Source: Burkholderiales bacterium
GTDB lineage: Bacteria; Pseudomonadota; Gammaproteobacteria; Burkholderiales; UBA6910
Assembly (NCBI GenBank): GCA_026005015.1
Contig: BPKG01000005.1
Coordinates: 62,001 to 126,000, forward strand
DNA: 64,000 nt
Direction of reading: 5' to 3'
The notes below the pieces were generated by a model, which was given only the letters and a program-made list of their open reading frames with translations, ran no database searches and was not told where the DNA came from. Numbering within the stretch: position 1 is the first letter of the stretch; every line of letters starts with the position of its first letter. The position numbers and the translations under genes were made by a program. Below, in pieces: positions 24,043 to 32,552 of this stretch.

Positions 24043-24957
24043 CTAATCCTCCCACTCCAGCTCGGTATAGACCGCGGTCACGTTGCGGGGGTGGTAGAGG
24101 TCGAAGAGCAGCCACTTCCCCCGTTCCGCCAGTCCCACCGAGTCGACCGCCTGCTGAAGGGTCAACCGGTGCTTGATCGCCCGCCGGGTCTCTTCCACCA
24201 GGGTGGCGAGGTAACGCTCCTGGGCCTCCAGGGCTGCCGGCCAGGGCACGGTGACCGGGCCGTGGCCGGGCACGGCGCGCTGCACTGGAAGCCCCCGCAG
24301 GGCTCCCGTCACCTGGAGCCAGCCCCGGGCGCTGCCGTCGATCACCGGGATCCGCTCGACGAACAGCAGATCGCCGAGCCACAAGGTGCCGGTCTGCTCG
24401 TCGAACACGGTGAGATCCTGGTCGGTGTGGGCCGTGGGCCAGGCGCGCAGCTCCAGGCGCCGCCCGCCCAGGTCCAGGATCAGGGTGTCCTGGACGGAGG
24501 TGTCCGGCGGGACGAGGGGCGTCATCCCCGCCGCGGGGCCCAGGGCGCGGGACAGGGCGGCGAGATAGGTCCTGGCCCGGGCGGCGAGGGCCGCGGGAAG
24601 CCGGGCGTGGCCTACGAACTGGGGCTTGTCCCCGACGAAGGCGGCGTTGCCCAGGAGATGGTCGGGGTGGACGTGGGTGTTGATCACGTAGCAGACGGGA
24701 AGGGCTGTCCTGGCGCGCACCGCCTCCCGCAGCCCCCGGCCGACGGAGAGGCTGCCGCCGGTATCCACCACCGCCACGCAGCGGCTTCCCACGATGAAGC
24801 CGATGTTGGCGATGGCCCCCCGATTGGCGGCGGAGGTTTCCTCCTGGGCGCCCCCATGGACGAAGACGCCCGGCGCCACCTCCTCCACCGGGAGAGGCGC
24901 GCCGGCCAGTGCCGGCGCCAGGCCGGCGAGCCAGGCGAACAGAAGGCGTTTCCCCAT
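24043..24957 (-). CDS. Quinoprotein relay system zinc metallohydrolase (SoxH-related)
   Basis: A 304-residue secreted metallo-beta-lactamase-fold protein with intact metal motif: VINTHVHPDHLLGNAAF, then WPTAHTDQDLTVFDEQTG and AVPGHGPV. The signal peptide spans residues 1-19 (MGKRLLFAWLAGLAPALAG). SoxH-like hydrolases of this kind are repeatedly found with a fused SoxYZ carrier and PQQ dehydrogenases and may release something from the carrier Cys. The ATG is 20 bases after the pentapeptide gene stop. A degenerate paralogue is encoded at 21049-22005. Confidence 0.88.
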   Translation of the reverse strand: MGKRLLFAWLAGLAPALAGAPLPVEEVAPGVFVHGGAQEETSAANRGAIANIGFIVGSRCVAVVDTGGSLSVGRGLREAVRARTALPVCYVINTHVHPDHLLGNAAFVGDKPQFVGHARLPAALAARARTYLAALSRALGPAAGMTPLVPPDTSVQDTLILDLGGRRLELRAWPTAHTDQDLTVFDEQTGTLWLGDLLFVERIPVIDGSARGWLQVTGALRGLPVQRAVPGHGPVTVPWPAALEAQERYLATLVEETRRAIKHRLTLQQAVDSVGLAERGKWLLFDLYHPRNVTAVYTELEWED

Positions 24958-24977
24958 CGCCGCCGCTTCCGCGCCGC

Positions 24978-25715
24978 TCAGTAGATCGCCTTGTCCCGGT
25001 TGCGCGCCTGGTCGAGCCCCTTGACCGTGTCCAGGCCTTTCGCGCCCTTGAGCACCGCCCGCTCCAGGTCGGCCTCGGTGAGATCGGCCCCCGAGAGATC
25101 GGCGCCGGTCAAGTCGGCGCCTGAGAGGTCGGCGCGGAAGAGGTTGGCGCCGCGAAGGCTGGCCCCCTGCAGATTGGCGAAGCGCAGCAGCGCCCGGTTC
25201 ACGTCCGCCCCCTCCAGGTTGGCCCCGGAGAGGTTGGCGCTGGTGAAGTCGTTGCGCATCTGTCCCATGGGCTGGTTGCGGATATCCACGCCCAGCCGGG
25301 CGTTGGCGAAGTTGACACCCGAGAGGTCCAACCCGGCCAGATGGGCGATCACCCGGGCGCCGGACAGGTTCGCCCCCTTGAGCTTCGGCTGGCGGATGAC
25401 CGGGGCAAAGAGGCTCGCCTTCTCCAGGTTGGCCCCGGTGAGATCGGTGCCCATGAGCCAGGTGGCGTCCAGGTTGGCGCCCGAGAGGTCGACGCCCGCC
25501 AGGTTGGCGTTCACCAGCTTGGCACCGAAGAGATTGGCCCGGGGGAGCCGGGCGTTGCGGAAATCCAGGCCGCTCAGGTCCTGGTTGGAGAGATCCTGGC
25601 CGGTGAAGTCGGCCGGCTGCTCCCGGGTCGCCCGGGCGAGCCGCTCCTTCACCTCCTCGGCGGTGAGGGGCGCGGCGCCGGCGGCGGCCGCGAAGCCGAG
25701 GGCCATCCACCCCAA
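24978..25715 (-). CDS. Secreted pentapeptide-repeat protein
   Basis: About 245 residues, of which 170 are pentapeptide repeats of the A(D/N)LXX type (for example LSGANLDATWLMGTDLTGAN and LSGADLTGADLSGADLTEAD), which fold as a right-handed quadrilateral beta helix. The N-terminus LGWMALGFAAAAGAAPLTAE looks like a signal peptide, so the helix would be periplasmic. The start is uncertain: TTG at 25715 is used, with ATG 25706 or CTG 25736 possible. The longer frame overlapping the upstream gene is not credible because that stop is at 25781. Pentapeptide proteins are known neighbours of quinoprotein genes; function unknown. Confidence 0.8.
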   Translation of the reverse strand: MGWMALGFAAAAGAAPLTAEEVKERLARATREQPADFTGQDLSNQDLSGLDFRNARLPRANLFGAKLVNANLAGVDLSGANLDATWLMGTDLTGANLEKASLFAPVIRQPKLKGANLSGARVIAHLAGLDLSGVNFANARLGVDIRNQPMGQMRNDFTSANLSGANLEGADVNRALLRFANLQGASLRGANLFRADLSGADLTGADLSGADLTEADLERAVLKGAKGLDTVKGLDQARNRDKAIY

Positions 25716-25780
25716 GAGGGACCTGAGGACGGCCAGTCTTCGCTGCGCCGCAGCGAGAACCCGCCGGGGCCCTCGCCTCG

Positions 25781-26161
25781 CTAGTCGTATTTGATGTACC
25801 AGACTCGGGGATCGTCCTGGGGCGTGCCCTCCAGGGGTCCGCCCTCCTTGCCCGGTTGCCATTGCACCACTTCCTCGATTTTCTTGGCCAGGGCGAAGTC
25901 CTTGTCGGTGACGCCCCGGGCCACGTGGGTCACCAGCTTCACGATGACGAAGGCGTAGGACACCGTCAAGTCCGGGTGGTGCCAGGCGGCCTCCGCCAGG
26001 TGTCCGACGGCGTTGACCACCATCAGGGTGCCCTTCCAGCCATGGGTACGGTATTTCCTGCGGATCCAGCCGTCTTCGTAATACCAGTGGGGCAATTCCC
26101 GGGCCAGCCGTTCCTTGATCTCTTCTTCCGTGTAGACCCGGAGGCTTGTCTTGGGCTCCAT
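25781..26161 (-). CDS. Pterin-4a-carbinolamine dehydratase family protein
   Basis: A 126-residue protein with the PCD core: HGWKGTLMVVNAVGHLAEAA, WHHPDLTVSYAFVIVKLVTH and GVTDKDFALAKKIEEVVQW, including the conserved H-H-P-D. The ATG at 26161 has GAGGTGG upstream. PCD homologues occur in methylotroph gene sets and may act on pterin intermediates of H4MPT, but phenylalanine metabolism or DNA-binding cofactor roles are alternatives. It is the first gene of the minus-strand run that continues into the pentapeptide, hydrolase and SoxYZ-like genes, and is divergent from xoxF. Confidence 0.9.
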   Translation of the reverse strand: MEPKTSLRVYTEEEIKERLARELPHWYYEDGWIRRKYRTHGWKGTLMVVNAVGHLAEAAWHHPDLTVSYAFVIVKLVTHVARGVTDKDFALAKKIEEVVQWQPGKEGGPLEGTPQDDPRVWYIKYD

Positions 26162-26316
26162 CGCTGCCACCTCATGCGCTATGGGTTTGAAGAAACGGGC
26201 GTCCGGGGGACGTTCGCCCACCGTCTTTCCCGGACTCGGCGGCGGTCTTGCCGTCCCCCCGCCGCCCCTCGCCGGCGGCGAGGTGTGACACAACATGTTC
26301 ACGCACGCGGTTGCAC

Positions 26317-26334
26317 AGAGTCAATTCTGACACA
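26317..26334. promoter_or_regulatory. Possible activator site upstream of xoxF
   Basis: On the minus strand TGTGTCA-GAAT-TGACTCT: the first half is identical to TGTGTCA of the aldehyde oxidoreductase element and the second is partly degenerate. It is centred about 121 bp before the predicted xoxF start site. Confidence 0.4.
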
Positions 26335-26419
26335 CCGGGAGAAGTCCCGAGCGTTTCTCTAACCCGATGAAAAAGAAGGATTGTGTCGCCGCCGTCCCGG
26401 CCCAGGGGCGCTTTCCGGA

Positions 26420-26437
26420 TTGGCATACGATGTGCTT
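26420..26437 (+). promoter_or_regulatory. Sigma-54 promoter candidate of xoxF
   Basis: TTGGCATACGATGTGCTT: GG at 26422-26423, ten bases, GC at 26434-26435. Differs from consensus by T for C in GGCAC and G for T in TTGC. Predicted start near 26447, leader about 114 bases. Confidence 0.65.
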
Positions 26438-26468
26438 CGCGCCCATCAGGTAATGGAAGCATTACCCT

Positions 26469-26496
26469 TCACCTTCTCCCGGAATCGGGGGAAGGT
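26469..26496 (+). other. Stem-loop in the xoxF leader
   Basis: CACCTTCTCCCG-GAAT-CGGGGGAAGGTG, a 12-bp stem with one T-G pair and a four-base loop, starting about 22 bases after the predicted start site. No U-tract follows, so it is not a terminator; it may stabilise the mRNA or affect translation. Confidence 0.6.
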
Positions 26497-26560
26497 GTTG
26501 CGCGCTGTGAGGGGGATGAGATTCTCAAACCCGTGCTGAACGACAATGGAGGATCTGGCG

Positions 26561-28372
26561 ATGAGAGCGAAATTCAAATGGCCGCTGGCGTTGATGGCCC
26601 TGGCGGTGCCGGGGCTGGCGGCGGCGAACGCCGAGCTGGCGAAGCTGCAGAAAGACCCCAAGCAATGGGTCATGCCGGCCGGGAACTTCTACAACTGGCG
26701 CTACAGCGAGCTCAAGCAGATCAACAAGGACAACGTCAAGAACCTGCGGGTCGCCTGGCAGTTCTCTACGGGGGTGCTGCGCGGGCACGAAGGCGGTCCC
26801 CTGGTGCTCGGCGACACCTTGTACGTCCACACGCCCTTCCCCAACAAGGTCTTCGCCATCAGCCTGGACGACTACAGCATCAAGTGGAAGTACGAGCCCA
26901 AGCAGGATCCCAGCGTGATCCCGGTCATGTGCTGCGACACGGTGAACCGGGGCCTCGCCTACGCGGAGGGCAAGATCTTCCTGCAGCAGGCGGACACCAC
27001 CCTGGTGGCCTTGGACGCCAAGACCGGCAAGGAGCTGTGGAAGACGGTCAACGGCAACCCGAAGATCGGCGAGACCAACACCAACGCCCCCCACGTGTTC
27101 AAGGACAAGGTCTTCACCGGGATTTCCGGCGGCGAGTTCGGCGTGCGCGGCTTCATTGCGGCGTACGACATCAACACCGGAAAGCAGGTGTGGAAGTGCT
27201 ACAGCACCGGTCCGGACAACGAGATGTGCTTCGATCCGGACAAGACCATGACCTGGACCGACGGCAAGATGGCGCCGGTGGGCAAGGACTCGTCGCTCAA
27301 GACCTGGCAGGGGGACCAGTGGAAGATCGGAGGCGGCACCACCTGGGGCTGGTACAGCTACGATCCGGATCTCAACCTGATGTACTACGGCTCGGGCAAC
27401 CCCAGCACCTGGAACCCGACCCAGCGCCCCGGCGACAACAAGTGGTCCATGACCATCTTCGCCCGGGACGTGGACACCGGCCAGGCCAAGTGGGTCTATC
27501 AGATGACGCCCCACGACGAGTGGGACTATGACGGCGTCAACGAGATGATCCTGGCCGACATCACGGTAAAGGGCAAGAAGCGTAAAGCGCTCGTGCACTT
27601 CGACCGCAACGGCTTCGCCTACACCATGGACCGGGCGAGCGGCGAGCTGCTGGTGGCCGAGAAGTACGATCCGAAGGTGAACTGGGCGACCCACGTGGAC
27701 ATGAAGACCGGCCGTCCGCAGGTGGTGAAGAAGTACGCCACCTCCAAGCACACCTCGCCGGACCGCGGGCCGGACATCAACGTGAAGGGCATCTGCCCGG
27801 CGGCCTTGGGGTCCAAGGACCAGCAACCAGCGGCGTTCAATCCCAAGAACGGTCTCTTCTACGTGCCCACCAACCATGTGTGCATGGACTACGAGCCGTT
27901 CCAGGTGGAATACGTGGCCGGCCAGCCCTACGTGGGGGCGACCCTGTCCATGTATCCCGCGCCTGGTAGCCACGGCGGCATGGGCAACTTCATCATCTGG
28001 GACGCGGACAAGGGCAAAATCGTAGCGTCCAAGCCCGAGAAGTTCTCGGTGTGGAGCGGCGCCCTGGTCACCGCCGGCGACGTGGCCTTCTACGGCACCC
28101 TCGACGGCTGGATCAAGGCCGTGGACACCAAGGACCTGAAGGAGCTGTGGAAATTCAAGACCCCCTCGGGCATCATCGGCAACGTCACCACCTGGGAGTA
28201 CAAGGGTAAGCAGTACATCGGCGTGCTCTCGGGCATCGGCGGCTGGGCCGGCATCGGCTTGGCGGCGGGCCTGGAGAAGGATACCGACGGCCTGGGCGCG
28301 GTGGGCGGCTACCGGGAGCTCGCCCGCTACACCGAGCTGGGCGGCGTGCTGACGGTCTTCTCCCTGCCGTAA
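26561..28372 (+). CDS. xoxF: Lanthanide-dependent PQQ methanol dehydrogenase XoxF (XoxF5-like)
   Basis: Periplasmic quinoprotein oxidising methanol to formaldehyde (some members go on to formate). It has 603 residues from ATG 26561, which has GGAGG nine bases upstream and gives the signal peptide [20 protein letters not shown]. The sequence [14 protein letters not shown] contains the catalytic Asp and the extra Asp two positions on (DYD) that marks lanthanide-binding XoxF; calcium enzymes have Ala there. The vicinal disulfide is in [13 protein letters not shown], and tryptophan-docking repeats such as [20 protein letters not shown] form the propeller. [20 protein letters not shown], then HVCMDYEPF, resembles the XoxF5 clade. 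No mxaF or mxaI is in the window. The gene heads xoxF-xoxG-xoxJ, but a strong terminator follows it. Confidence 0.97.
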   Translation: MRAKFKWPLALMALAVPGLAAANAELAKLQKDPKQWVMPAGNFYNWRYSELKQINKDNVKNLRVAWQFSTGVLRGHEGGPLVLGDTLYVHTPFPNKVFAISLDDYSIKWKYEPKQDPSVIPVMCCDTVNRGLAYAEGKIFLQQADTTLVALDAKTGKELWKTVNGNPKIGETNTNAPHVFKDKVFTGISGGEFGVRGFIAAYDINTGKQVWKCYSTGPDNEMCFDPDKTMTWTDGKMAPVGKDSSLKTWQGDQWKIGGGTTWGWYSYDPDLNLMYYGSGNPSTWNPTQRPGDNKWSMTIFARDVDTGQAKWVYQMTPHDEWDYDGVNEMILADITVKGKKRKALVHFDRNGFAYTMDRASGELLVAEKYDPKVNWATHVDMKTGRPQVVKKYATSKHTSPDRGPDINVKGICPAALGSKDQQPAAFNPKNGLFYVPTNHVCMDYEPFQVEYVAGQPYVGATLSMYPAPGSHGGMGNFIIWDADKGKIVASKPEKFSVWSGALVTAGDVAFYGTLDGWIKAVDTKDLKELWKFKTPSGIIGNVTTWEYKGKQYIGVLSGIGGWAGIGLAAGLEKDTDGLGAVGGYRELARYTELGGVLTVFSLP

Positions 28373-28419
28373 CCCAGGGACAAGGCTAACCCTTCAGGGT
28401 CCCTTTGTTCTAAGCTTCG

Positions 28420-28467
28420 TTACTGACATCCCGGCCGAGACCCGCGTCGGGATGTCAGTAATTTTTT
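28420..28467 (+). terminator. Strong terminator between xoxF and xoxG
   Basis: Perfect 14-bp stem TTACTGACATCCCG / CGGGATGTCAGTAA with a 14-base loop, followed by six T. A weaker hairpin (AGGGAC...GTCCCT followed by TTTGTTC) lies just before it at about 28377-28410. Together these should cut most transcription after xoxF. Confidence 0.9.
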
Positions 28468-28496
28468 CTGCGTCCACTGTTTCTTAGGAAAGGAAG

Positions 28497-28907
28497 ATGA
28501 GAGGATCGATTGCGGTAGCGGCGGCGCTTTTGATGGTAACCTCGGCTTCTCATGCGGCAGGGACCGCGCCGCTCGGCCAGAGCGAGGGCAAACCCCTTTA
28601 CCGGGTGGAGGGGAACAAGGTGGATCCCGATACCCTGGCGGGGTGGAAAACCTGGCGGGCGCTTGCCTGTGACCGTTGCCACGGCGCCCGGCAGGAGGGC
28701 CTGGTGGGCCCGTCCCTGATCGAGAGCCTGAAGGTCATGACCAGGGAGCAGTTCAAGGAAACGTTGCTCAACGGCCGGCCGGAGCGGGGCATGCCGGGCT
28801 TCGCCAACAGCAAGATGGTGACCGATAACCTGGACAACCTGTACGCTTACCTCAAGGGCCGCTCCGACAGCAAGATTCCGCCGGGACGGCTGGAGGAGTT
28901 GAAGTAA
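28497..28907 (+). CDS. xoxG: c-type cytochrome, electron acceptor of XoxF (XoxG-like)
   Basis: A 136-residue periplasmic monohaem cytochrome. Signal peptide MRGSIAVAAALLMVTSASHA; haem motif CDRCH in WRALACDRCHGARQEG; distal Met region PERGMPGFANSKMV. Encoded 124 bases after xoxF with a good ribosome-binding site (AGGAAAGG). Position and size agree with the dedicated cytochrome cL-like XoxG. It is smaller than the Methylobacterium protein, so the exact subgroup is uncertain. I see no promoter of its own between the terminator and the ATG, so expression probably depends on readthrough from xoxF. Confidence 0.88.
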   Translation: MRGSIAVAAALLMVTSASHAAGTAPLGQSEGKPLYRVEGNKVDPDTLAGWKTWRALACDRCHGARQEGLVGPSLIESLKVMTREQFKETLLNGRPERGMPGFANSKMVTDNLDNLYAYLKGRSDSKIPPGRLEELK

Positions 28908-28931
28908 GGCCTCCTTCCCGAGGAATTCCGG

Positions 28932-29828
28932 ATGAAAAACCGAATCTCGCCGCGGGGCGGTGCCGGGTGGCGGGTCGTCCTGGCCGCCGCGGCCCTTGCC
29001 GGCTTCGCCCTGGCGGCCCAGGCCCAGGAGAGGGCCAGCGCCGAGGGCAAGGTGCTGCGGGTTTGTGCCGATCCCAACAACCTGCCCTTCTCCCACCGCA
29101 ACCAGGAAGGCTTCGAAAACAAGATCGCCGAGCTGTTCGCCCGGGACCTGGGCTGGGGGCTCGATTACACCTGGTTTCCCCAGCGCATCGGCTTCGTGCG
29201 CAACACCCTGCGAGCCCGGGACCCGGCGAGCGGAAACTACAAGTGCGATCTCATCATGGGCCTGCCGGTGGGCTACGAGCTGGCTTCCACCACCAAGCCC
29301 TATTACCGCTCCACCTACGCCCTGGTCTACGTCAAAGGCAGAGGCCTGGACGGCGTGAAGACGCCCGAAGATCTGCCGCGGCTGGAGGGGACCACGCTCA
29401 AAGCGCTGAAACTGGGGGTCTTCGCCCAGACGCCGCCGGTGGACTGGCTGCTGCGCCATGGCCTGATCGGCCAGGCCATCTTCTACCAGCGCATGAGCGG
29501 CGACCCGGAGGACTACCCCGGCGAGATCATCGAGCGGGACCTAGCTTCCGGGAGAATCGACGTGGCCTTCGTCTGGGGGCCCATCGCCGGCTACTTCGCC
29601 AAGCGGTTGAATTCCCCGCAGCTCGCGGTGGTGCCGTTCGGGCCGGACCCGGAGATCAAGTTCGATTACCCCATCGCCATGGGGGTTCGTTTCGGCGAAC
29701 GGGAATGGAAGGCGCAGGTCGAACAGTTGATCGAGCGCAACGCCCCGGGCATCCGGGCGATTCTGGAGGATTACAATGTGCCCCTAGTGGACGACCAAGG
29801 TCGGATCATCCACGGGAAGGCCAACTGA
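28932..29828 (+). CDS. xoxJ: Quinoprotein-associated periplasmic binding protein (XoxJ-like)
   Basis: A 298-residue secreted protein of the extracellular solute-binding family 3 fold, the type called MoxJ/XoxJ. After the signal peptide come KVLRVCADPNNLPFSHRNQE, GFENKIAELFARDLG, YELASTTKPYYRSTYALVYV and LASGRIDVAFVWGPIAGYFA. In other methylotrophs XoxJ interacts with XoxF and may activate it rather than act in transport; no ABC permease is adjacent here. It starts 24 bases after xoxG with GAGGAATTCCGG ahead of the ATG. Confidence 0.92.
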   Translation: MKNRISPRGGAGWRVVLAAAALAGFALAAQAQERASAEGKVLRVCADPNNLPFSHRNQEGFENKIAELFARDLGWGLDYTWFPQRIGFVRNTLRARDPASGNYKCDLIMGLPVGYELASTTKPYYRSTYALVYVKGRGLDGVKTPEDLPRLEGTTLKALKLGVFAQTPPVDWLLRHGLIGQAIFYQRMSGDPEDYPGEIIERDLASGRIDVAFVWGPIAGYFAKRLNSPQLAVVPFGPDPEIKFDYPIAMGVRFGEREWKAQVEQLIERNAPGIRAILEDYNVPLVDDQGRIIHGKAN

Positions 29829-29937
29829 ACCCCCGGGAGGGCGCGGCGAGGATCGCGGGATACGGATAGGCAGAATGGTTTGATCAGGTTGCTGCCCGGT
29901 CAAGGGGAGGGCAGGGCGGTGGCGCGAGGTTGACGTG

Positions 29938-30945
29938 ATGCGACGCTGCATGTGGCTTCCGGCGATGGTCGGTGTCCTGCTCCCCTTTTCCGTCCGAGCC
30001 GATTTCGATCCCAAGCTGTTTTTCAAGCTCATCCCGAGCGTGGTGAAGGTGGAGGCCTACAACGCCGACGGGAGCGTCAACATCGGCAGCGGCGTAGTGG
30101 TGAAGGAGGGGATCGTGGCCACCAACTGCCACGTGACCCGCAAGGCCCGCTCCATCCAGGTGGGGCAAGCCGGCGCCCGATGGACCGCCCATGCCCAGTC
30201 CAGGGATATGGACCACGACCTGTGCCTGCTGCACGTGCCCCATGCTACCGCCCCGGTGGTGGCCTTCAGCCCCGACAAGCTCAAGGTGGGACAGGCGGTG
30301 ATCGCCGTGGGCTACGTGGGGGGCGTTGCGCCCCAGATGAGTAAGGGAGAAATCAAGGCCCTCTACGACTACGACGGGGGGGGCGTCATCCAGAGCACGA
30401 CCCCCTTCACCTCGGGGGCAAGCGGCGGAGGGCTGTTCGACGAGGAAGGCCGCCTTGTGGGCTTGGTGACCTTCAAATACCGGGGCGAGCAGGCCTATCA
30501 CTTTTCCCTGCCCTTGGAATGGATCTTCCGCAACCTGGACCACGCCCTGGAAAAAGTGGAGCCCCTCACGGGCGGTCGGGCGTTCTGGGAGCGGCCCCTG
30601 GAAGACCAGCCCTATTTCCTGCGGGCCGCGGCCCTGGAGGCGGGAAACCAATGGACGGCCCTGCGGGAGGTGGCGGAGGCCTGGTCCTGGAAAGAGGCGG
30701 ACAACGCCAACGCCTGGCTCGCCCTGGGCAAGGCATTGCACCATCTGAACCAGGATCACCAGGCCGTCCAGGCCTACCGCCGGGCGCTGGCCCTAGACCT
30801 GGAAAGCGCCGAGACTTGGTATTACCTGGGGCTCGCCCAGGTGGCCCTGGCGGAAAACGCGGAAGCGGACTACGCCCTCAAGGTCCTGGCGGGTTTGAAT
30901 CCCCGGCTGGCGGAAAAACTTCGGCAGTCCATGGCGCTGCATTGA
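29938..30945 (+). CDS. Secreted trypsin-like serine protease with C-terminal TPR repeats
   Basis: A 335-residue periplasmic protein in the xox operon. Signal peptide MRRCMWLPAMVGVLLPFSVRA. The N-terminal protease domain (residues ~25-210) has the S1 triad: His in VATNCHVT, Asp in MDHDLCLLHV and Ser in TSGASGGGLFDEEG, so it should be active. The C-terminal part (about 215-335) carries TPR-like helices, such as ANAWLALGKALHHLNQDHQA and VQAYRRALALDLESAETWYY. Such a protein is not a standard xox component. It may process or quality-control XoxF, the cytochrome or another exported partner. GTG 29935 is an alternative start three bases upstream. Confidence 0.85.
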   Translation: MRRCMWLPAMVGVLLPFSVRADFDPKLFFKLIPSVVKVEAYNADGSVNIGSGVVVKEGIVATNCHVTRKARSIQVGQAGARWTAHAQSRDMDHDLCLLHVPHATAPVVAFSPDKLKVGQAVIAVGYVGGVAPQMSKGEIKALYDYDGGGVIQSTTPFTSGASGGGLFDEEGRLVGLVTFKYRGEQAYHFSLPLEWIFRNLDHALEKVEPLTGGRAFWERPLEDQPYFLRAAALEAGNQWTALREVAEAWSWKEADNANAWLALGKALHHLNQDHQAVQAYRRALALDLESAETWYYLGLAQVALAENAEADYALKVLAGLNPRLAEKLRQSMALH

Positions 30946-31018
30946 ACGCTTCGGCCCTCCTGGGCCTCGACGCCTGGGAGCGGAAATAATCGTTTTGATC
31001 GAAAGGAACTCTGCCATC

Positions 31019-31738
31019 ATGAGCCGCTTGAATCCCGTGAAGTCCCTTGGTCTGACGGTGCTCGTCGCCACCGGCCTTGTCCTTTCCACCGCCCAGGCGG
31101 AGGAGAGAGGGGAAAAATATTCCAGCGCCGAGACGCTCCTTTTCCTCACCGACCACCTGCAGCCCATCACCCGGCCGAACACCCTCCATTACAGCTTCAA
31201 GAAGGAGGGGGTTCTGGAGTCCGGGTTCCAGGATAACGTGGATGTGTTCGTCGAACGGGTGCAACCGGATGGCAGCAAATTCGTATCCACCCAGTTCCTG
31301 ACCGGCGACCGGGAGAAGAGCTTTCCCCCGGTGGAAAACGCCCGCGGCAATCCGGTGCTCATGTACTTTCTCAACCGGGATATCCTGGAGATGCAGCGCT
31401 TGACGGGAGGCAACTGGCGCTATTTCAAGCGCCTGATCAGCAAGGCGTTCGCCGAGAGCGCGGAGGTGCGTCCGGTTAAGGTGTCCTTCCGCGGCGAGGA
31501 GTTCGCCGGCACGGAGATCAAGGTCGCTCCCTACGTGAGCGACCCGAGAAAGGAGCGTTACCAACGCTTCGCCGACAAGGTCTACGTTTTCGTGCTGGCG
31601 CCCAAGCTGCCGGGGGGCGTCTATCAGGTCCGCACGGTCGTCCCTGGAGAAGCCGCGGGCGATGGCAAGCCCCTGATCGAAGAGACCATGACCTTCAGCG
31701 GGGCGGAAGCCCTGGTCAAGCGCTCCTCCAACCACTGA
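31019..31738 (+). CDS. Unknown secreted protein at the end of the xox operon
   Basis: A 239-residue protein with a signal peptide (MSRLNPVKSLGLTVLVATGL up to STAQA) and no cysteines in the mature part. The body is rich in beta-strand-like segments: PNTLHYSFKKEGVLESGFQD, VLMYFLNRDILEMQRLTGGN and PKLPGGVYQVRTVVPGEAAG. I recall unnamed homologues near methanol dehydrogenase genes, but no function. AAGGA precedes ATG 31019. Its stop is four bases from the convergent fhcC stop, with no visible terminator between. Confidence 0.85.
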   Translation: MSRLNPVKSLGLTVLVATGLVLSTAQAEERGEKYSSAETLLFLTDHLQPITRPNTLHYSFKKEGVLESGFQDNVDVFVERVQPDGSKFVSTQFLTGDREKSFPPVENARGNPVLMYFLNRDILEMQRLTGGNWRYFKRLISKAFAESAEVRPVKVSFRGEEFAGTEIKVAPYVSDPRKERYQRFADKVYVFVLAPKLPGGVYQVRTVVPGEAAGDGKPLIEETMTFSGAEALVKRSSNH

Positions 31739-31742
31739 CCGT

Positions 31743-32552
31743 TCACGCCCGGATCAAGATTTCTCCCAGGCCTCCCGCCGCCCGGTCGCCCACGTAGCGG
31801 CGTGCTCGGGGGGCAGGGGCGAGCGTCGCGAACGCCCCCGGCAATCCCCGCCAGGAGCCGATCAACAGGGGCAAGAAGGTGAGCTCGAACGTCCCACTCT
31901 CGTTGAACGTGGACGGGAGGGGCGGCGTCTCGGAGAGGAGCAGGGTTCCGCGCCGCATGCCGCTGCCCACGCCTTCCCCCACCCGCCCCAGCACGGCCAC
32001 GGTGCCGGCGATCATACGGGAGGCGCAATACCGGCCCGCGTTCCCCTCGATCAGCACCTGGCCGCGCCGCAGGCGGTCCGCGGCCCGGTCCCCCGCGCTG
32101 CCCCGGACCACCACGGTCCCTCCCCGCATGCCGTGGGGCTCCCCGGGCAAGGCGGCTCCCAGGAAGTCCCCGGCGTTGCCGTGAATGTGGATGAGCCCCC
32201 CCGCCATGCGGCTCGCGCAATAGGCGCCGGCATCGCCCCGCACCTCGATCGCGCCGCCCTGCAGGTCGAGACCCAGGTAGGCCCCCGCGTCCCCCTCCAC
32301 CAGGATGGAGCCGCTCCCCATGCCCTGACCGATGCGGTCCAGACGGTCGCAGCCTCCCCGGATCACCAGCGTGGCAGCGTCGGTCCCGCTCACCTCGAAC
32401 AGCTCCCTCACCTGCAGCCTGCGGTTGCCGCTCGTGAGCTCCAGGGCCTCGATCTCCGCCAGGGCTTTTCCGGCGAGGCGCTCCGGGGTGAGGGGCGAGA
32501 GGTCCACCCGCTGCCGCGGAGTTTCGCGCAGGGTGAAGGTGAGGGGGCTCAC
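31743..32552 (-). CDS. fhcC: Formyltransferase/hydrolase complex subunit C
   Basis: Third structural subunit of the bacterial Fhc complex, which moves the formyl group from H4MPT to methanofuran and releases formate. The 269 residues form the glutamate-synthase-like right-handed beta helix, with GxxG repeats such as ILVEGDAGAYLGLDLQGGAI and LIHIHGNAGDFLGAALPGEP. It starts with GTG overlapping the fhcD stop (GTGA at 32552-32549). Last gene of the operon fhcB-A-D-C read from 36400 downwards. Confidence 0.93.
   Translation of the reverse strand: MSPLTFTLRETPRQRVDLSPLTPERLAGKALAEIEALELTSGNRRLQVRELFEVSGTDAATLVIRGGCDRLDRIGQGMGSGSILVEGDAGAYLGLDLQGGAIEVRGDAGAYCASRMAGGLIHIHGNAGDFLGAALPGEPHGMRGGTVVVRGSAGDRAADRLRRGQVLIEGNAGRYCASRMIAGTVAVLGRVGEGVGSGMRRGTLLLSETPPLPSTFNESGTFELTFLPLLIGSWRGLPGAFATLAPAPRARRYVGDRAAGGLGEILIRA

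Larger units (their letters stand above)
26162..26560. other. Divergent control region between the pterin dehydratase operon and xoxF
   Basis: 399 bp without a gene. From left to right: GC-rich sequence with GCCGGCGGCGAGG, a GGTGTGACAC element near 26282, a half-conserved activator site (26317-26334), a sigma-54 promoter (26420-26437) and a leader hairpin (26469-26496) before the xoxF ribosome-binding site GGAGG near 26548. Confidence 0.6.
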
